This document shows, one piece after another, positions 23,201 through 35,705 of a stretch of 64,000 nucleotides of DNA (its first letter is position 1; each line of letters begins with the position of its first letter). The translations under genes and the position numbers were made by a program. The stretch is from NCBI GenBank assembly GCA_963662175.1, contig OY759217.1, positions 17,238,562 to 17,302,561 of the forward strand. Reading direction: 5' to 3'. The stretch comes from Aradus depressus (Eukaryota; Arthropoda; Insecta; Hemiptera; Aradidae). A model generated the notes under the pieces. That model did not search any database, had not been told where the DNA came from, and saw only the letters and a list, made by a program, of their open reading frames with translations.

Positions 23201-26200
23201 GAAAAAAATGAGTAGTTTCATACCTCGTTATTTGTCCGTAAATTATAGCAGATACGATAAGAAGTCATCTGACCGAAATTGTAAAGCATACAACTTCCTA
23301 TCGAAGGAGTTTATTAGTAAATATTTACGAGCTATGCTTCCCAAATTACAATTGGCGCGTCATGAACCTTTATCATTAAATTCAAATCGTATTAGTCTTC
23401 AGTGTCTTTAATTTGACAATTATGATGTTATAAGTTTGTATTTTATGATAAGAAAATATGTATTCATAATTTCTTTAATATTTTTTAATACATTTTCTAT
23501 ACTCTGTTTGGTAATTTTTATAAATTCACATTCTCTCTACAAGTATGCCTCTTTTTTTTAAATATAATAATGGTTTTGTTGAGATATTTAACAAAACAAT
23601 TTCATTCTAAGTATGTATTGTTATTTTTAAGGAAGGTTGTTTGGAAACACATACTGAATCTGTACCCTGAAGGAATGTCAGGAAGAGAAAGAATGGATTA
23701 TATAAAAAGGAAATCAAATGAATATTTGTTACTGAGAGACCGTTGGAGAGATCTGTTAAAAAATGGAAATGTAAGTTTTAATTATTTTGTACTTATCAGG
23801 AAAATTGTAGGCTTAAGCTCCTCACCAACTGAACTGACATTGTATCGTAGGAGTGTGGGGCTGCTTATATGCAGATGTCTGAAGGTAGTACGCCTACTAG
23901 AGCAGTATAATAATATTTATTTCCGTTAAACCGTAACATGGTAATTGGATACGTCCTAAAATTTTGTACATCAAAATAGCATATAAATTATATGTTGCTG
24001 TTTTTATTAAATATTATGGTTTGCTAACATCAACAATTAAATCTCAGAATACACATTAGGTACCTACTATTTATATTTTTTGGGTTGTGTATGAAGATTC
24101 TGAATTCGTATATAAAATATTATGACAGCATCACTTCTCCCATTTATTTTCTGCCTTCTCAAAAAATAGCAATTACAGTCGTTTCTATAATTGACGGGGT
24201 TAGAATCAAAATGGTCCAAGTGTCTTGTTTGCAAATTTTTCGTTAAGTGCATAATCGGGTACATAAATGATATTTCTGTTCTGAAAAAAAGTTGTACAAG
24301 TGAAATCCTAGCCAGTGCTGAGATCTAGTGGCAAATCACTTATACCATTTTGGTGACATGAACAAGTAACTTAAACATATCAATAGTGACCTTTAAATGA
24401 AGATTTTTATTAAATATTATGGTTTGCTAACAGCAACATTCACCATAAAAGCAGAAGACAAAATATTTTGGGTTTCGATAAATGTTAGATTTTTTAAATC
24501 AGTTAAAAACTTAATGCACAGTTTCTTCAACGTTTTAAAAATGTCACTTAGACCACTTTGATTCTAACTCCGTTAATTCATCTGTTCTTCATGTTAACTA
24601 TTCTTTATGTCAATCAGAATCTTCCGTTTATAGAACATATTTATTGAGTCGACTTCTGTATTTAAACACTTAGTCAAAACTAATTAATATAATCAGTAAA
24701 GTTAAACAGTATATAACTATAAAAATTGATGAAAATGTTAAATAAAGTACGATAGAAATTAAGGGATAGCTTCTGACACCGGTTCTCAACATTCTCCCAC
24801 CAAACTGTTTAACTCCAGGGTAACCCTCCACGACAAACCAGCTATTAACCTCCGGCAGTCATTCGTTGAAATTTTAACAAACATGTTCCTGATGTTAAAC
24901 AAAGTTGTGTTTTACTGTATTTTAGTTATGTTCAATAAATGAATTATGCTATTGAATCTGCTCTCATATGCTATTGAATCTGCTCTCTACTTTTTTAATT
25001 TAACAATAATATAACTAAATTAAAGTCTATGGATAAACTAAGAATTAAATCCTGTTGTCTGATCCTATAAATGTGAACTTCAAAAATAGGATATAATGTT
25101 TTATTTTTTTGTTTTTCAGATGGTGGGAGATCTGGGCTATGTGACTGGAATGGTGAGGAAGGACGTACTCCGTACAGACAGACACCATAGTTTCTACGCT
25201 GGAAGTGATGATAATAAAAATATTGCTTCACTGTTTAATATTCTAACAACGTAAGTTAATTAGGGTTCATAAGTCGGAAACCGGTAACGGAAGCTTATAG
25301 CTAGCGGTATGTGTCTGATTGTCCGTCTCTCTCGAGACCAAACTGAGCTAGAAAATTGCGTTTTTTTCTCTTAAATATCCAGAAAAAAGGTCCAACGCCA
25401 GGAAAACGATGAGCGACATTACCAGAATTATTCTGGGGGTGAAAATTATGGTCAGAAAAACAAAATATTTTCTGAGTAGGATGTCATATGAAAGCTTACT
25501 GCGAGTAAATTTGAAATATGTATGTATATTTTTTTGAAATGTTATGTTTATTATGTCGACTGTGGGGGCATCAGATATATCGTCCGTCAATTGCCCTCAC
25601 CCCCAATGTGCGGCAACACATCATTTTAAGGCCTCAAAATTATTGAGGATTTAAAAGTTCTTTCTGTTGTCCGGACATCATGCGAAAGCAGTTGAAATTA
25701 TAATAACGAAACTTACAGAACATCTCAAAGATGGCTCAATTTGAAATATACACTGTTCCACTCAAAAAAATTATTTGATAGGGAGAGAGCATATTAGACA
25801 ATGGAACAATTTTTTTTCTGTAATACGAATCTTTGCAAAACATTTTGGATAAATTCAATCTCCCTCATTTTTCCACAATAATTGCTATTTTTTATTATCA
25901 TTGTCATAGAGATGTTGCTCCATTTCAGGTACGCCCTGAACCACCCGGCTGTCAGCTACTGTCAAGGGATGAGTGACCTCGCCTCCCCCCTTCTGGTCAC
26001 GATGAATGATGAAGCTCATGCCTATATTTGTTTTTGTGCTTTAATGAAGCGACTGGCCCCCAATTTCCTCCTCGATGGCATTACCATGACCAAGAGATTT
26101 CAACATTTAGCTGATGGTCTTCATTTTTATGATCCTGAATTTTATGAATATCTTAAATCACATCAGGTATTTGAATTTCTTTTGTCATCTAACATTTAGA

Positions 26201-29200
26201 TGATACTTTTTCTCCTTTTGATGTTATTCTTGAAGTAATGTTATAATGTAATCTTTAGCTGTTTGAGGCGTTTAGAGTTGTTGTGGATCTACCAACGAAT
26301 ATCTTCGCTGAATTAGCTTATGCGCTCAAACGGTCGATAAGACCCAGAGATTCTACCACTACGTTTTCGTCAAACATGCCCTCCTCGGGAGTAATGTTCA
26401 AGTTCTTATGTATATAAATAAGTTTTGGATACATTCCTCCCCAATAATTGCTGTGCATCTGTTACATTCCGGTCTGTGTACTTGCAGACTTTCTTATATA
26501 TACTTTTTTCTACATCCTTTTCTCTTCTCATAAGTTAGTCCTTCCACGACTCTCGAAGTGTTCACACATCTTCTTTACTTAGCGGGTATACTTAACTTGT
26601 TTGATGTATTTTATGTGAAATATATATATTTTTTTAACCCCTTCAGTAACAAACTTTATTTGACTTATATATAAATATCACCCCCTATCCTAGGTGTATA
26701 AACCTTGTAGAGTTGGGCTCATGTCCTTTAGAGCGACGAAAGAGCGTTCTGGTAGTAGGCGATGTGACCTCGTAATTAAAGTCCAGGCATGAGTCTTAAT
26801 AACTAACTATACTCGAAATGTTATATGCAGATCCGCGTAGTACTATTCATTTTCTGCCGATCGGCTAAAGGGAAGAAGGAGATCACAGGTGGAGGGAAAG
26901 GGCGATTCAACTCGACAACCTGGCTACTCAAAATACTTCATAGAGCTGGAGATTTAGTATCGGTCGAGGCAAACACTGAGAGGATAAGACGATCAATATC
27001 GCGTCTCTCGCTATGTATGAGGGCCGTCGACCGACGTTACTACTTGCCTTTAGTGCGAGAGCTGCCTAAATGTGCAACTTCGTACTAGTGTGAATGAAAA
27101 TAATGCAGTATTATTTGTTTTGTTACCAGGCAGACGACCTTCTGTTCTGCTACCGCTGGCTGCTGCTAGAGATGAAGCGAGAGTTTGCGTTTGACGACGC
27201 CCTCCGGATGCTTGAGGTGATGTGGAGTGCTCTCCCACCGGCTCCACCCCCACTCGAGCTGTCTCTCTTCGACATCGAGTTTATGAAGAGTCCCCCTGTC
27301 TCCAGTCCCCGTCCCAAGGAGAATGCTTATACTAAGGTAAATGTTTTGTTTTTCATGTATCAACAAACAACAAGTTCTAAGTAAATAAAAACAAAGAACT
27401 TGTTTCGTTTTTATATTGTCGAATTCCACAAAAATATATGGATAAAGTGTACCGGTTTTGCCTTATGTCATCGTCAGCACCAAGTTCAAAAGGCACTTTT
27501 GAAACAGGTACACTTGTGCAATTAGACAATATAAAAGATAAACAAGTTCTTTGTTTATATTTATTTTATTAGCTTTCCATTATATCGACACAGATCGCAG
27601 AAATGTATCGGTCTTTAGCACAGGCCTACCAATAATGAGACCCTCTAATCTAATATTAAATATTTGGCTAATCTTCATTGTTACAGCCAGTGATAGGCAT
27701 AAATCTATGAATAATATATTTATAATGTAATAAGAATAGTAATGTTTTCATTTAATTCTTACTTTTAATTAATTTTTTGTTACTTGTAAGACTTTTATTG
27801 AGGGAATAAAATTGACAAAATGCAATTTATTCATTATTCATGGTCCTAACTTATGAATTAACACCAGGATTACTTATTTTTCACCGTAGAGAACTAATGC
27901 AAATCTAGTGTGCCAAAAAAAAAATATATGTATTATAAGTATAAATAATATGAAAAACACATTATTAATGGATTTATTCATCCCAATCAAGAAGTATAAA
28001 TAATATGAAAAACACATTATTATTGGATTTATTCATCCCAATCAATCAAGGAGCATAAATATTATGAAAAACACATTATTAATGGATTTATTCATCCCAA
28101 TCAAGAAAGATAAATAATATGAAAAACTTTTTTAATGGGTTTATTGATACCAATCAAGAAGTATAAATAATATGAAAAACACATTATTAATGGATTTATT
28201 CATCCCAATCAAGAAAGATAAATAATATGAAAAACTTTTTTAATGGGTTTATTGATACCAATCAAGAAGTATAAATAATATGAAAAACACATTATTAATG
28301 GATTTATTCATCCCAATCAATCAAGGAGCATAAATATTATGAAAAACACATTATTAATGGATTTATTCATCCCAATCAAGAAAGATAAATAATATGAAAA
28401 ACTTTTTTAATGGGTTTATTGATACCAATCAAGAAGTATAAATAATATGAAAAACACATTATTAATGGATTTATTCATCCCAATCATTCATTACGGTTCT
28501 TTTAGGTATTAGTATGACAGTTAAATATCAGTAAATAATTCTTAAAAAATTATAATGCCTAGATAGGCCTATATTGAAACTTTTTTTAACTAAGGGGGCA
28601 CCCGATAGTCACCATTTAATGAGAACTGTGAGAATAGCGCCGTGAAAATAAGTTGTAGTGTGGGGCTGAACTCCTCCCTTCTATGTAGCACACTTGAATT
28701 ACTGGGACATAATTCTATTTTTCTGTCTTATTAACGCAATAGCGCCCAAGTTAAATTTATACACACTCCCATCCTTCAGCCATGCTAATTCTGTGTATCT
28801 TACTCAAAGGCTGAGATAAAGACATTCCTTTTGTCATTCAGAAATTTCTTGATGGGCCCCTATACAAATCACCAATTATATATTATATAATTCCACAGCT
28901 TTATATTTCTCCCATATAGTTTTTATTTATTTTTGCAACTTATTAATCATAGATGTTCGGGGAACAATTCCCATCATCAGTATCTAAGAATTGTTCTACA
29001 AATCAATAACACAATATCGTAAAATGTGAATCAATAATGTTAGTTAAAAAATGTCGTATATATATTTCACTTATTCATACACAAAAATGCTAACCAACCA
29101 CATATTGTTCTTATTCCTTTTGCATGCAGGACATATGGAACAAATTATTACTTTTATTAACTATGAGGTCATATCGCCTATTACCAGAGCGCTCTTTCGT

Positions 29201-31461
29201 CACTCTGGTGGACATGAGCCCGACTCTTCTGTGGGTGTCCTAAATTTTGCCTACCCTAAGTTTTTATTTACCTAGGGTCCTTACCCTAACAAGTACCTGA
29301 CATCGTACAGGTTCGGGACCATCGCTTAACGTCCCATCCTGAGGACGGCGTGCTTAAGTTTATTTTACCTCCCAGTTAAAATAAACTAAGGGCCTCGGTC
29401 GGATTTCGAACCCACGATCTAGAGCTCAGAAGGCAAACACACATACCAGTTGTTAAATACAATTTACATATTTATTGAGTCGACCTCTGTGTTACAATTG
29501 TATTAAATTTGTTTTCAGATTTGTGCCTTGAGGAGAGCGGTGAATCATCCAAGTTTAGAAGATACAAAAAGGGCTTCGCTTATCAAATCTCGACCTTACA
29601 CAAGTTTAGATGATTCAGCTTTGCGGAAGAACGAAACAACACAGCCTACAAAAATAGTACGAAATCTAAAGGAATTTTTAACTTTGGACAAAAAACTTAA
29701 AGAAAATAAACAGCAACAAAGTGAGAAAACCTCCCCGGATGAGCCATCTGACTACTTCCCCATGACAACCTTAATGACGAGGTGGGTAGATTAGTAATGA
29801 CATGAAATAACTCGAATTACAACAAAAAATTGTGATTTTTCTTATTAAGAAGAAACCCCTTGCTCTTAACGACAAGACCGAAGCTGGGCTCAATATGCCA
29901 CTATTTTGGTTGTCAATACTCTAATTAATTATGTATTCAAAAACAGCTTATCATTAAAATGAAATGAAACGCTAATTATAACTTAACGTGATTGCAATTC
30001 AAAGAATTTATTCATTACTTAATTTTCATGTATTTTTATAATTATTATTTTCCATAATATATAGTCCTGTAGTGTATAGAAACTCATTTTTTGTCAGGCT
30101 AATAACACTGTTCAACAAAATGATTTATTCATGTCACATTTTGCACTGAATTCTGGTGTGTAATTGAAAATTATGTCATCTCTAGTTTTCACAATATAAC
30201 TTTGGTTATGTCCCTTATTATATCCCTGGGTAATCAGATAAAAGTATCTTTGTATATAATGATGCATACTGTATTGCCGTCCCTTATCCCTTGGTTTGGT
30301 TGGTTCCTGTTTAGACCTCCCTATCCCAAGCATACATACCCCACCTGTCTAAAACTAAATAAGTGTTCTGTTCTACATTACTGTACATATGAATTTGTCC
30401 TTAACCTCTCTTATTGGTTTATGTCGCATTAACTGTGATTATTAGCGAAGGGTTACTTACAGGTGGCTGTTCTCTTCTGCACACCCGCGGGTTGTCCGCA
30501 AGAATATAAATTATAAGTTATATTAATATCTGATACACGAGATATCGGGTACTTGTTATAGACCCCTAGTCTAGGTGAATAAAAATTTAGGGTAAGCAAC
30601 ATTTAGGACTTCTTAGTAGAGTTGGGCGTCAAAAGAGCGCTTTGGTAGTAGGCGACATGGCCACTTAATTAAAGCCCGGGCATGAGTCATAATAACGAAC
30701 TAAAATAATTATTGAACGTATCGATAGTTTATAATCGCTACATGACATTTGGGAAAAGATTTGTACATTTAAATCTACCCCGTTTCTTGCATCTCTTACT
30801 CATCTTATCTTCTTCCACGTATATTTTACATGCGTAGTTCTTATAGATTTTTTTTTCTATATTTAAGATAATAATAGTTCATTTAATTTTTAGAGAATTG
30901 AAATTGGATCTGGAGAACTTGGATCGGCATGTTTTCGGAAATAATTCAACAAAAGAAGACGATTTTGTGTGGGAAAAAAATCCTCTTAATGGAGATGAAA
31001 GTCCTGCAGATGGACTGGGAAGGCCATTGACTGAAATGACCATTCACAACGATGACTGTGTGGACTGTTCGGAAAGCGAGAAGGAGGAATCATCACAGAC
31101 CAGAGCTGAGGATCCCACTCTTCTGGAACGGCGAAGAGTAACTCTCCAAGACATTCCAACGGCCAATGGCGGCATGCCTTGTACCCCCAACGTCAAATCG
31201 CTAAGTTGCAGACCAGGCGAGCTGCCCTCACCTGCCGAGTTCGGAGGCGGCAACCCTTTTTTAATGTTCCTGTGTATAACTGTTCTGTGTCAACATCGAG
31301 AGTCAATTATGAGACAAAAAATGGATTATAATGAAATGGCAATGCATTTTGACAAAATGGTTCGAAAACATGATGTGACTCGAGTACTTAACCAAGCGCG
31401 AACTATGTATGAATCCTATATCAAACGGCATAATACATTCCAAAGTCATCTCAACGTTTGA
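20264..31461 (+). CDS. TBC1D25: TBC1 domain family member 25-like Rab GTPase-activating protein (11 exons)
   Basis: Exons: 20264-20338, 22103-22212, 22295-22390, 22522-22657, 22751-22950, 23632-23770, 25120-25250, 25929-26166, 27130-27336, 29519-29781, 30894-31461. All junctions are GT-AG and the phases join to 720 residues. Residues about 15-125 form the PB1/ubiquitin-like N-terminal region of this family. The TBC domain spans about 200-430. Arginine-finger motif V-R-K-D-V-L-R has Arg270 and glutamine-finger YCQGMSD has Gln308, so both catalytic fingers are present. 'ADDLLFCYRWLLLEMKREF' opens exon 9 and is highly typical of TBC1D25. The C-terminal third is acidic, probably disordered, then helical. 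Family knowledge: TBC1D25/OATL1 is recruited to autophagosomes through ATG8 proteins and stimulates GTP hydrolysis by Rab33B. Human protein length (688) is similar. A second in-frame ATG at 20288 (gttATGG, good context) could be the real start. Confidence 0.88.
20866..20936 (+). repeat. Degenerate SINE tail fragment (TBC1D25 intron 1)
   Basis: Contains 'gagcaatgaaagagg' and 'ttgaagcccgggtt' in the order of the SINE 3' body, followed by a poly(A) run (20932-20944). It is more diverged than the other copies. Confidence 0.35.
26680..26808 (+). repeat. tRNA-derived SINE, 5'-truncated copy (TBC1D25 intron 8)
   Basis: Plus-orientation SINE body with 'gacgaaagagcg', 'tggtagtaggcgat', 'gacctcgtaattaaag' and the terminal 'cataataactaac'-like end (here cttaataactaac). 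It lacks the tRNA head. Confidence 0.6.
27390..27575. repeat. Imperfect inverted repeat, Penelope-like terminal fragment (TBC1D25 intron 9)
   Basis: The left arm ('acaaagaacttgttt', 'atattgtcgaattcc', 'aaagtgtacc') is answered by a right arm in inverted order ('ggtacacttgtg', 'gacaatataaaa', 'aacaagttctttgt'). On the minus strand between them is CTGACGA, 12 bases, then AAACCGGTA. This resembles the hammerhead-like core in the palindrome at 61660-62147. A related single arm lies at 48478-48562. Confidence 0.45.
27937..28486. repeat. Tandem array of 53-59-bp units (TBC1D25 intron 9)
   Basis: About ten units of type 'agtataaataatatg...ttattcatcccaatc'. Two variants alternate: one with acacattattaatgg and one with acttttttaatggg, giving a higher-order period. 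No coding potential. It lies between exons 9 and 10 and is removed with the intron. Confidence 0.8.
29157..29452 (-). repeat. tRNA-derived SINE, nearly full length (TBC1D25 intron 9)
   Basis: Reverse-orientation copy with body and tRNA head: the B-box region reads ggatttcgaacccac on the plus strand near 29400-29414, followed by gagctcag and the D-arm side. It ends just before the acceptor of exon 10 (29519). Confidence 0.65.
30538..30706 (+). repeat. tRNA-derived SINE, 5'-truncated copy (TBC1D25 intron 10)
   Basis: Plus-orientation body including 'gaataaaaatttaggg', 'aaagagcgctttgg', 'tagtaggcgacatgg' and 'gcccgggcatgagtc' to the terminal 'ataataacgaact'. Confidence 0.65.
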
Positions 31462-32040
31462 CACTAAATATTCTATATTAGTTCCTCAGAAATGTTGGAA
31501 ACCACGAAATCAGGTTCTTTTTACACAAAAAAACCAAGATTAGTGGCATACAGCCGACAAGGAATAAGATTGTAGATTGACAAATTATGAAGAAAACTAT
31601 AACAAAGGAGGAAGAACATCACGTTTAATCTTCACGCCCTAACATGATATTTACTTGACTCCAAAAACTATTTACTGCTTTTATTTACTTTTTTTTTGTA
31701 GTACAGCTGTTTAATTAATTGAATTATATTTCGAAATTGTTTTATTATTTATAAATTATTCTTAGTAGTATTATTGTTCTTCAATTTCTTGATAAGACTG
31801 AGTCGATTGTATTAATGTTCATTAATTTGACATTTCCACTGGACTAATTATATAGTAAAATTATAAATAATTTTGAACAATTCTGGTTCGATAATGTAAT
31901 TTTTATTACATTTATTTATCTTTAAATCTTTCTTGATCATTATATTTATTTCATTTTTAATATATTTATTAGGGATCTGGTTTTTATTTTGTACTTATAT
32001 ACCTCCAATTTGGTAAAAACTTCCAATATGTATAAAGTAC

Positions 32041-32046
32041 AATAAA
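32041..32046 (+). terminator. TBC1D25: Candidate polyadenylation signal for the TBC1D25-like gene
   Basis: AATAAA about 580 bp after the stop codon. The region is very AT-rich, so other signals could be used; this is only the first clear hexamer I place. Confidence 0.3.
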
Positions 32047-35000
32047 ATAGAAAAGTGATACATCTCTCTTTTCATTATATATTTAAATTTAATGTATCAA
32101 CGACTAAATTTTATAATTTATTTTTTCCAATGGAGCGCTTTGTTTAATGTTTTTATTATATATTATTTCTTTGTTTTTATTAAGAAATATTGAATTAACT
32201 GTAAATTTGCTTCTATTCATTCACTGAGAGTGATTTACTTATCGTCTCTAGTTTTTTAATTGTTATTTTTAAGGAAAAACATTCTCAAAATTGTACTTGG
32301 GTTGTGTTGCTGCTAGTTCTGCCTGTCATAGACAATACATGTTTATCTCTTTATATTTAATATCTGGATTTTCAACTTTTACTTGTTCCGCCTATCTTTA
32401 TTTGTTCCTCACAAGTGTTTCTTCTAGTCTTTGTTTAATTTAGTCCTACTGGATGTAGCGCATATGTATTGATCGAAGTTTTTTCGGACCCGTTTGATTT
32501 TTTGTTATAATTAAAATTTAGAAAATTAACTTTGGCTAAAATAAAAATAAAATTTCGCCCATAGTGAACCGAAATTACATCAGAAACTAGCTAATTGAGT
32601 TAAAATGTTACTGGAATCTCATTGTCTCAGACCTCCTACCACTAACTTTGTGGACAGTTATTACGATTCTCTCAGATCCTCAATTCGCTATTTTTCTCTT
32701 TAAATTTAGTTTTTATAGTTATTGTATTGTTGTTTTTCATCTACTACAGAATATCATGTGTCAGATATGAACTTTTAATTTGTTTTTTGTCCGAAAAAAA
32801 ATTGTATTAAATTAATTTTATGTTTTTCTTTACAACACATTAATTTCATTTATTCAATTACTCTTGTTAAATACGTCATATTATTAATTTTCCCTACAAA
32901 GTTCTCATAGTTACATAAAACCATTGAAGTATGTGAATTCACTATTAGTATTATCGGTTTGATGAATGAAGTTCTTCATGGAGGTTCTTAATAACGATGT
33001 GTACTGTATTACTTCCACAGCTAGACGAAGTACAGAGGAAATTATTATAATTTTTTTAATTGGAATTTCATGTTTTCTAATCCCCAAAAATGTGATTCCA
33101 AAAATGAAAAAAAAAAAATAATATTTCCTCTACGTATGTGTTTATGTAAACATGATAAATAATTCCTGACAGAATGAATGTTTCCAGAAGCCCATAAGTT
33201 CGACCATTTCCAGCCAAATTGGCAAACGAGAAGTCTTAATAAATGTTTCGACATGAAATTTTCCATGTAAATTCAAATCCCCATAACGATGACGTATTGA
33301 TTTTCAGACAAATCGGCCGAATGGAAAGGGAGTCAGAGGAGGAGGGCTTAACTGAAATATCCTAATGACTGCGAATATAACGAATGTTTCTATACACAAT
33401 TTAGTAAGAGGATTTAAAATTATTGATTTTTAGCCCTATAGTTTTGAAGTAACAGCAAACATGTAAAGATTGCTTCGCTCTGGGGAAGTACATTGCCGGG
33501 GATTTACCGACTACTTTTTTTCTTAATATGTTATTCTATTCATACCAAACTTTAAATGTGATCAATCGTGCCCAGATAACGTACAAAATTTCTTAAGGAA
33601 CGAGTGGTTCCTGTTTTCTCCTTTTACACTACATTCCTCATTACAAGTGTACCAGAGGTACACATGTACATATTACAATTGTAACTTGTTCTAGGTACAA
33701 CTACTCATCTTTTTAAGTGTTGCTTGAATTTATTAATAATAGCTGGACTATACCACCAAAAAATTATATGGTGCCATTCACGAAGGAATAGCTAATTACC
33801 AAAGAGATAGCCTTATCCGCATGATGTCACTATTATAATAATAGTTGTGCTGGCGCTAATGATCTGTGATGACAATGCGCCTAATAAAAAAAAAAAAAAA
33901 ATAGCCTATATTAAGTGAACCCTTGTGTACCTATCACGCCTTGTCATATTTAAAATCTATAATCGGAAAGAATGTTTAATGTGCGAGAAGGTTAACTAAT
34001 ATATCTGTGCATAAAGATTTAACGGAGGTAAAGGAAACCAAGTTACAAAAATTTAATTTTTCAGGAAAACAAGTTTTTGATTTTTTCAACATAATTTTCA
34101 AGTTTCTTCGCTAATAATAAGAATTTTATACTCTATGCAACTTTCGCTATTTATAGTAGTGGGATATAGTGCTTTATACTATTATATAGAGCGAAAAATC
34201 TACATCGCAAACTACATTTTATAAGAAAATGGACATAGTGTCCTTTACCTCCGGGGTACAGATGTTAACTTTTGTTTTTCTAAATAAATTACAGATATGA
34301 CGAATTAGGATTTAGTTTTTTTTAATCCTCTTAACTCGATTAACTAAACTGAATAAATGATATTAGAACAAAACTCGTACCATATTTATAAGGACGAAAA
34401 ATTCTCAAAGTTTTTTTCTATCTGCATAAAAAAATTTCTCTCTTTTAACGCCTTATAAATTTGAAGCAATGTGACTTCTATAACTGTTAAGATATTAAGT
34501 CCTGTGATAGTTATTTTATATTTTTTATTTATATGTTACTGACGTCATTATGATTTAGTCTTTTAATAAGAATTACAACAGCTTACAGCTTCCATTATGC
34601 GTCATACAAATTTATGTTTTCTGTATTCTCTGATTTTATTTGTTGGAGTATGTATGAATATTTGACGTTTAAGATAAATTATAGTATTAGAAAAATTTTC
34701 ATATTTTTGAACGCAGTTTAATGAGTTTTCATTATGTAAATTAAATTTTAAATGTTAAGTTCTCAAATGTATTCCATAATTTATAATAACCATTATTGTA
34801 AATAAATATAAATTTCTTAAATCCTTTCAAGAGGTTGTGATTAAAATGAAATTATTATTAGGTGTCTTAATTAAGACCTATAGGTAATAAAAAGGCATAA
34901 TGGCTATTATACATATCTAATGGAAAATATATCTTGTAATGAAATAATTGCTAGCTTTTGATTTTATTTATACAAAATAAATAAAAATATTTCATTGACC

Positions 35001-35640
35001 CTGTTTTTTTTTTAACCCTGAGATGAGCCCACTTCAATTGTACTTCCTCAGATATACAAAGTATAGGGGAAGTTATGTAATCGGTCAGAAATTATATGTT
35101 TAGTTTTCATCGGAAATTCATGTTCTCCGAACCTGATTAAAAAAAAAAAAAAAGTCTAGTCCATGTCTGCGATCATCAAAACTCCCAATAGAATGACTGT
35201 ATTCATACGAAATCTTATCTATAAATTCAAAACATCGAAAGTATCTGCAGAGGAGAGGCAAAAAACAGAAACGAATGTGAATAAACTAGTGATTTTTATT
35301 AATATACAATTTTTGCTTAAAACAGATACAAGTTGTAAAATGGAATATATCAAAATAGGATTAATGAAAAGAAACATTTTATTTTAATGTTTTTTTTTAT
35401 TTTAACAATAAAAAAATAATGAATACAGTATTACTTTTTCAATAACGATTATTTTCAAATTAAATAATAGTATTTCTTATAATACTATCATTTAATTATT
35501 AAATAATATCCATATTGATACACATTGAAATCTACATAAAAGAAGCTAATACTATATAGACAAATGATGACATTCACAACTTTCCAGAAAGGAAAGCAGC
35601 TGTAACTCCTGGATATAAACAATGTAAATATATTCAGCTT

Positions 35641-35646
35641 TTTATT
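35641..35646 (-). terminator. GHITM: Polyadenylation signal for the GHITM-like gene
   Basis: TTTATT on the plus strand (AATAAA in sense), 60 bp beyond the stop codon: a normal distance for a short 3' untranslated region. Confidence 0.55.
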
Positions 35647-35705
35647 TCAAATCAATAATTTAATTCCAGTCCAGATGAAAAAATAAAACTAAATTATATT
35701 TTTCT

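Larger units (their letters stand above)
31462..35705. other. AT-rich intergenic region between convergent genes
   Basis: Holds the 3' untranslated region of the TBC1D25-like gene, then about 3 kb without a credible coding frame. At 33040-33530 and 35030-35160 it contains copies of a dispersed repeat recognised by 'aggggaagttatgtaat' or 'tggggaagtacat' (also at 35880, 42000, 48575, 49800 and 63190). I see no RNA gene. Confidence 0.4.

Noticed and set aside
23055..23411. 118-codon frame in TBC1D25 intron 5
   Set aside because: Low-complexity AT-rich composition and no family pattern; exons 5 and 6 join in phase without it.
26825..27088. 87-codon plus-strand frame in TBC1D25 intron 8
   Set aside because: No recognisable domain, no splice sites keeping the gene frame; the neighbouring exons 8 and 9 join perfectly without it. 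Possibly a transposon scrap.
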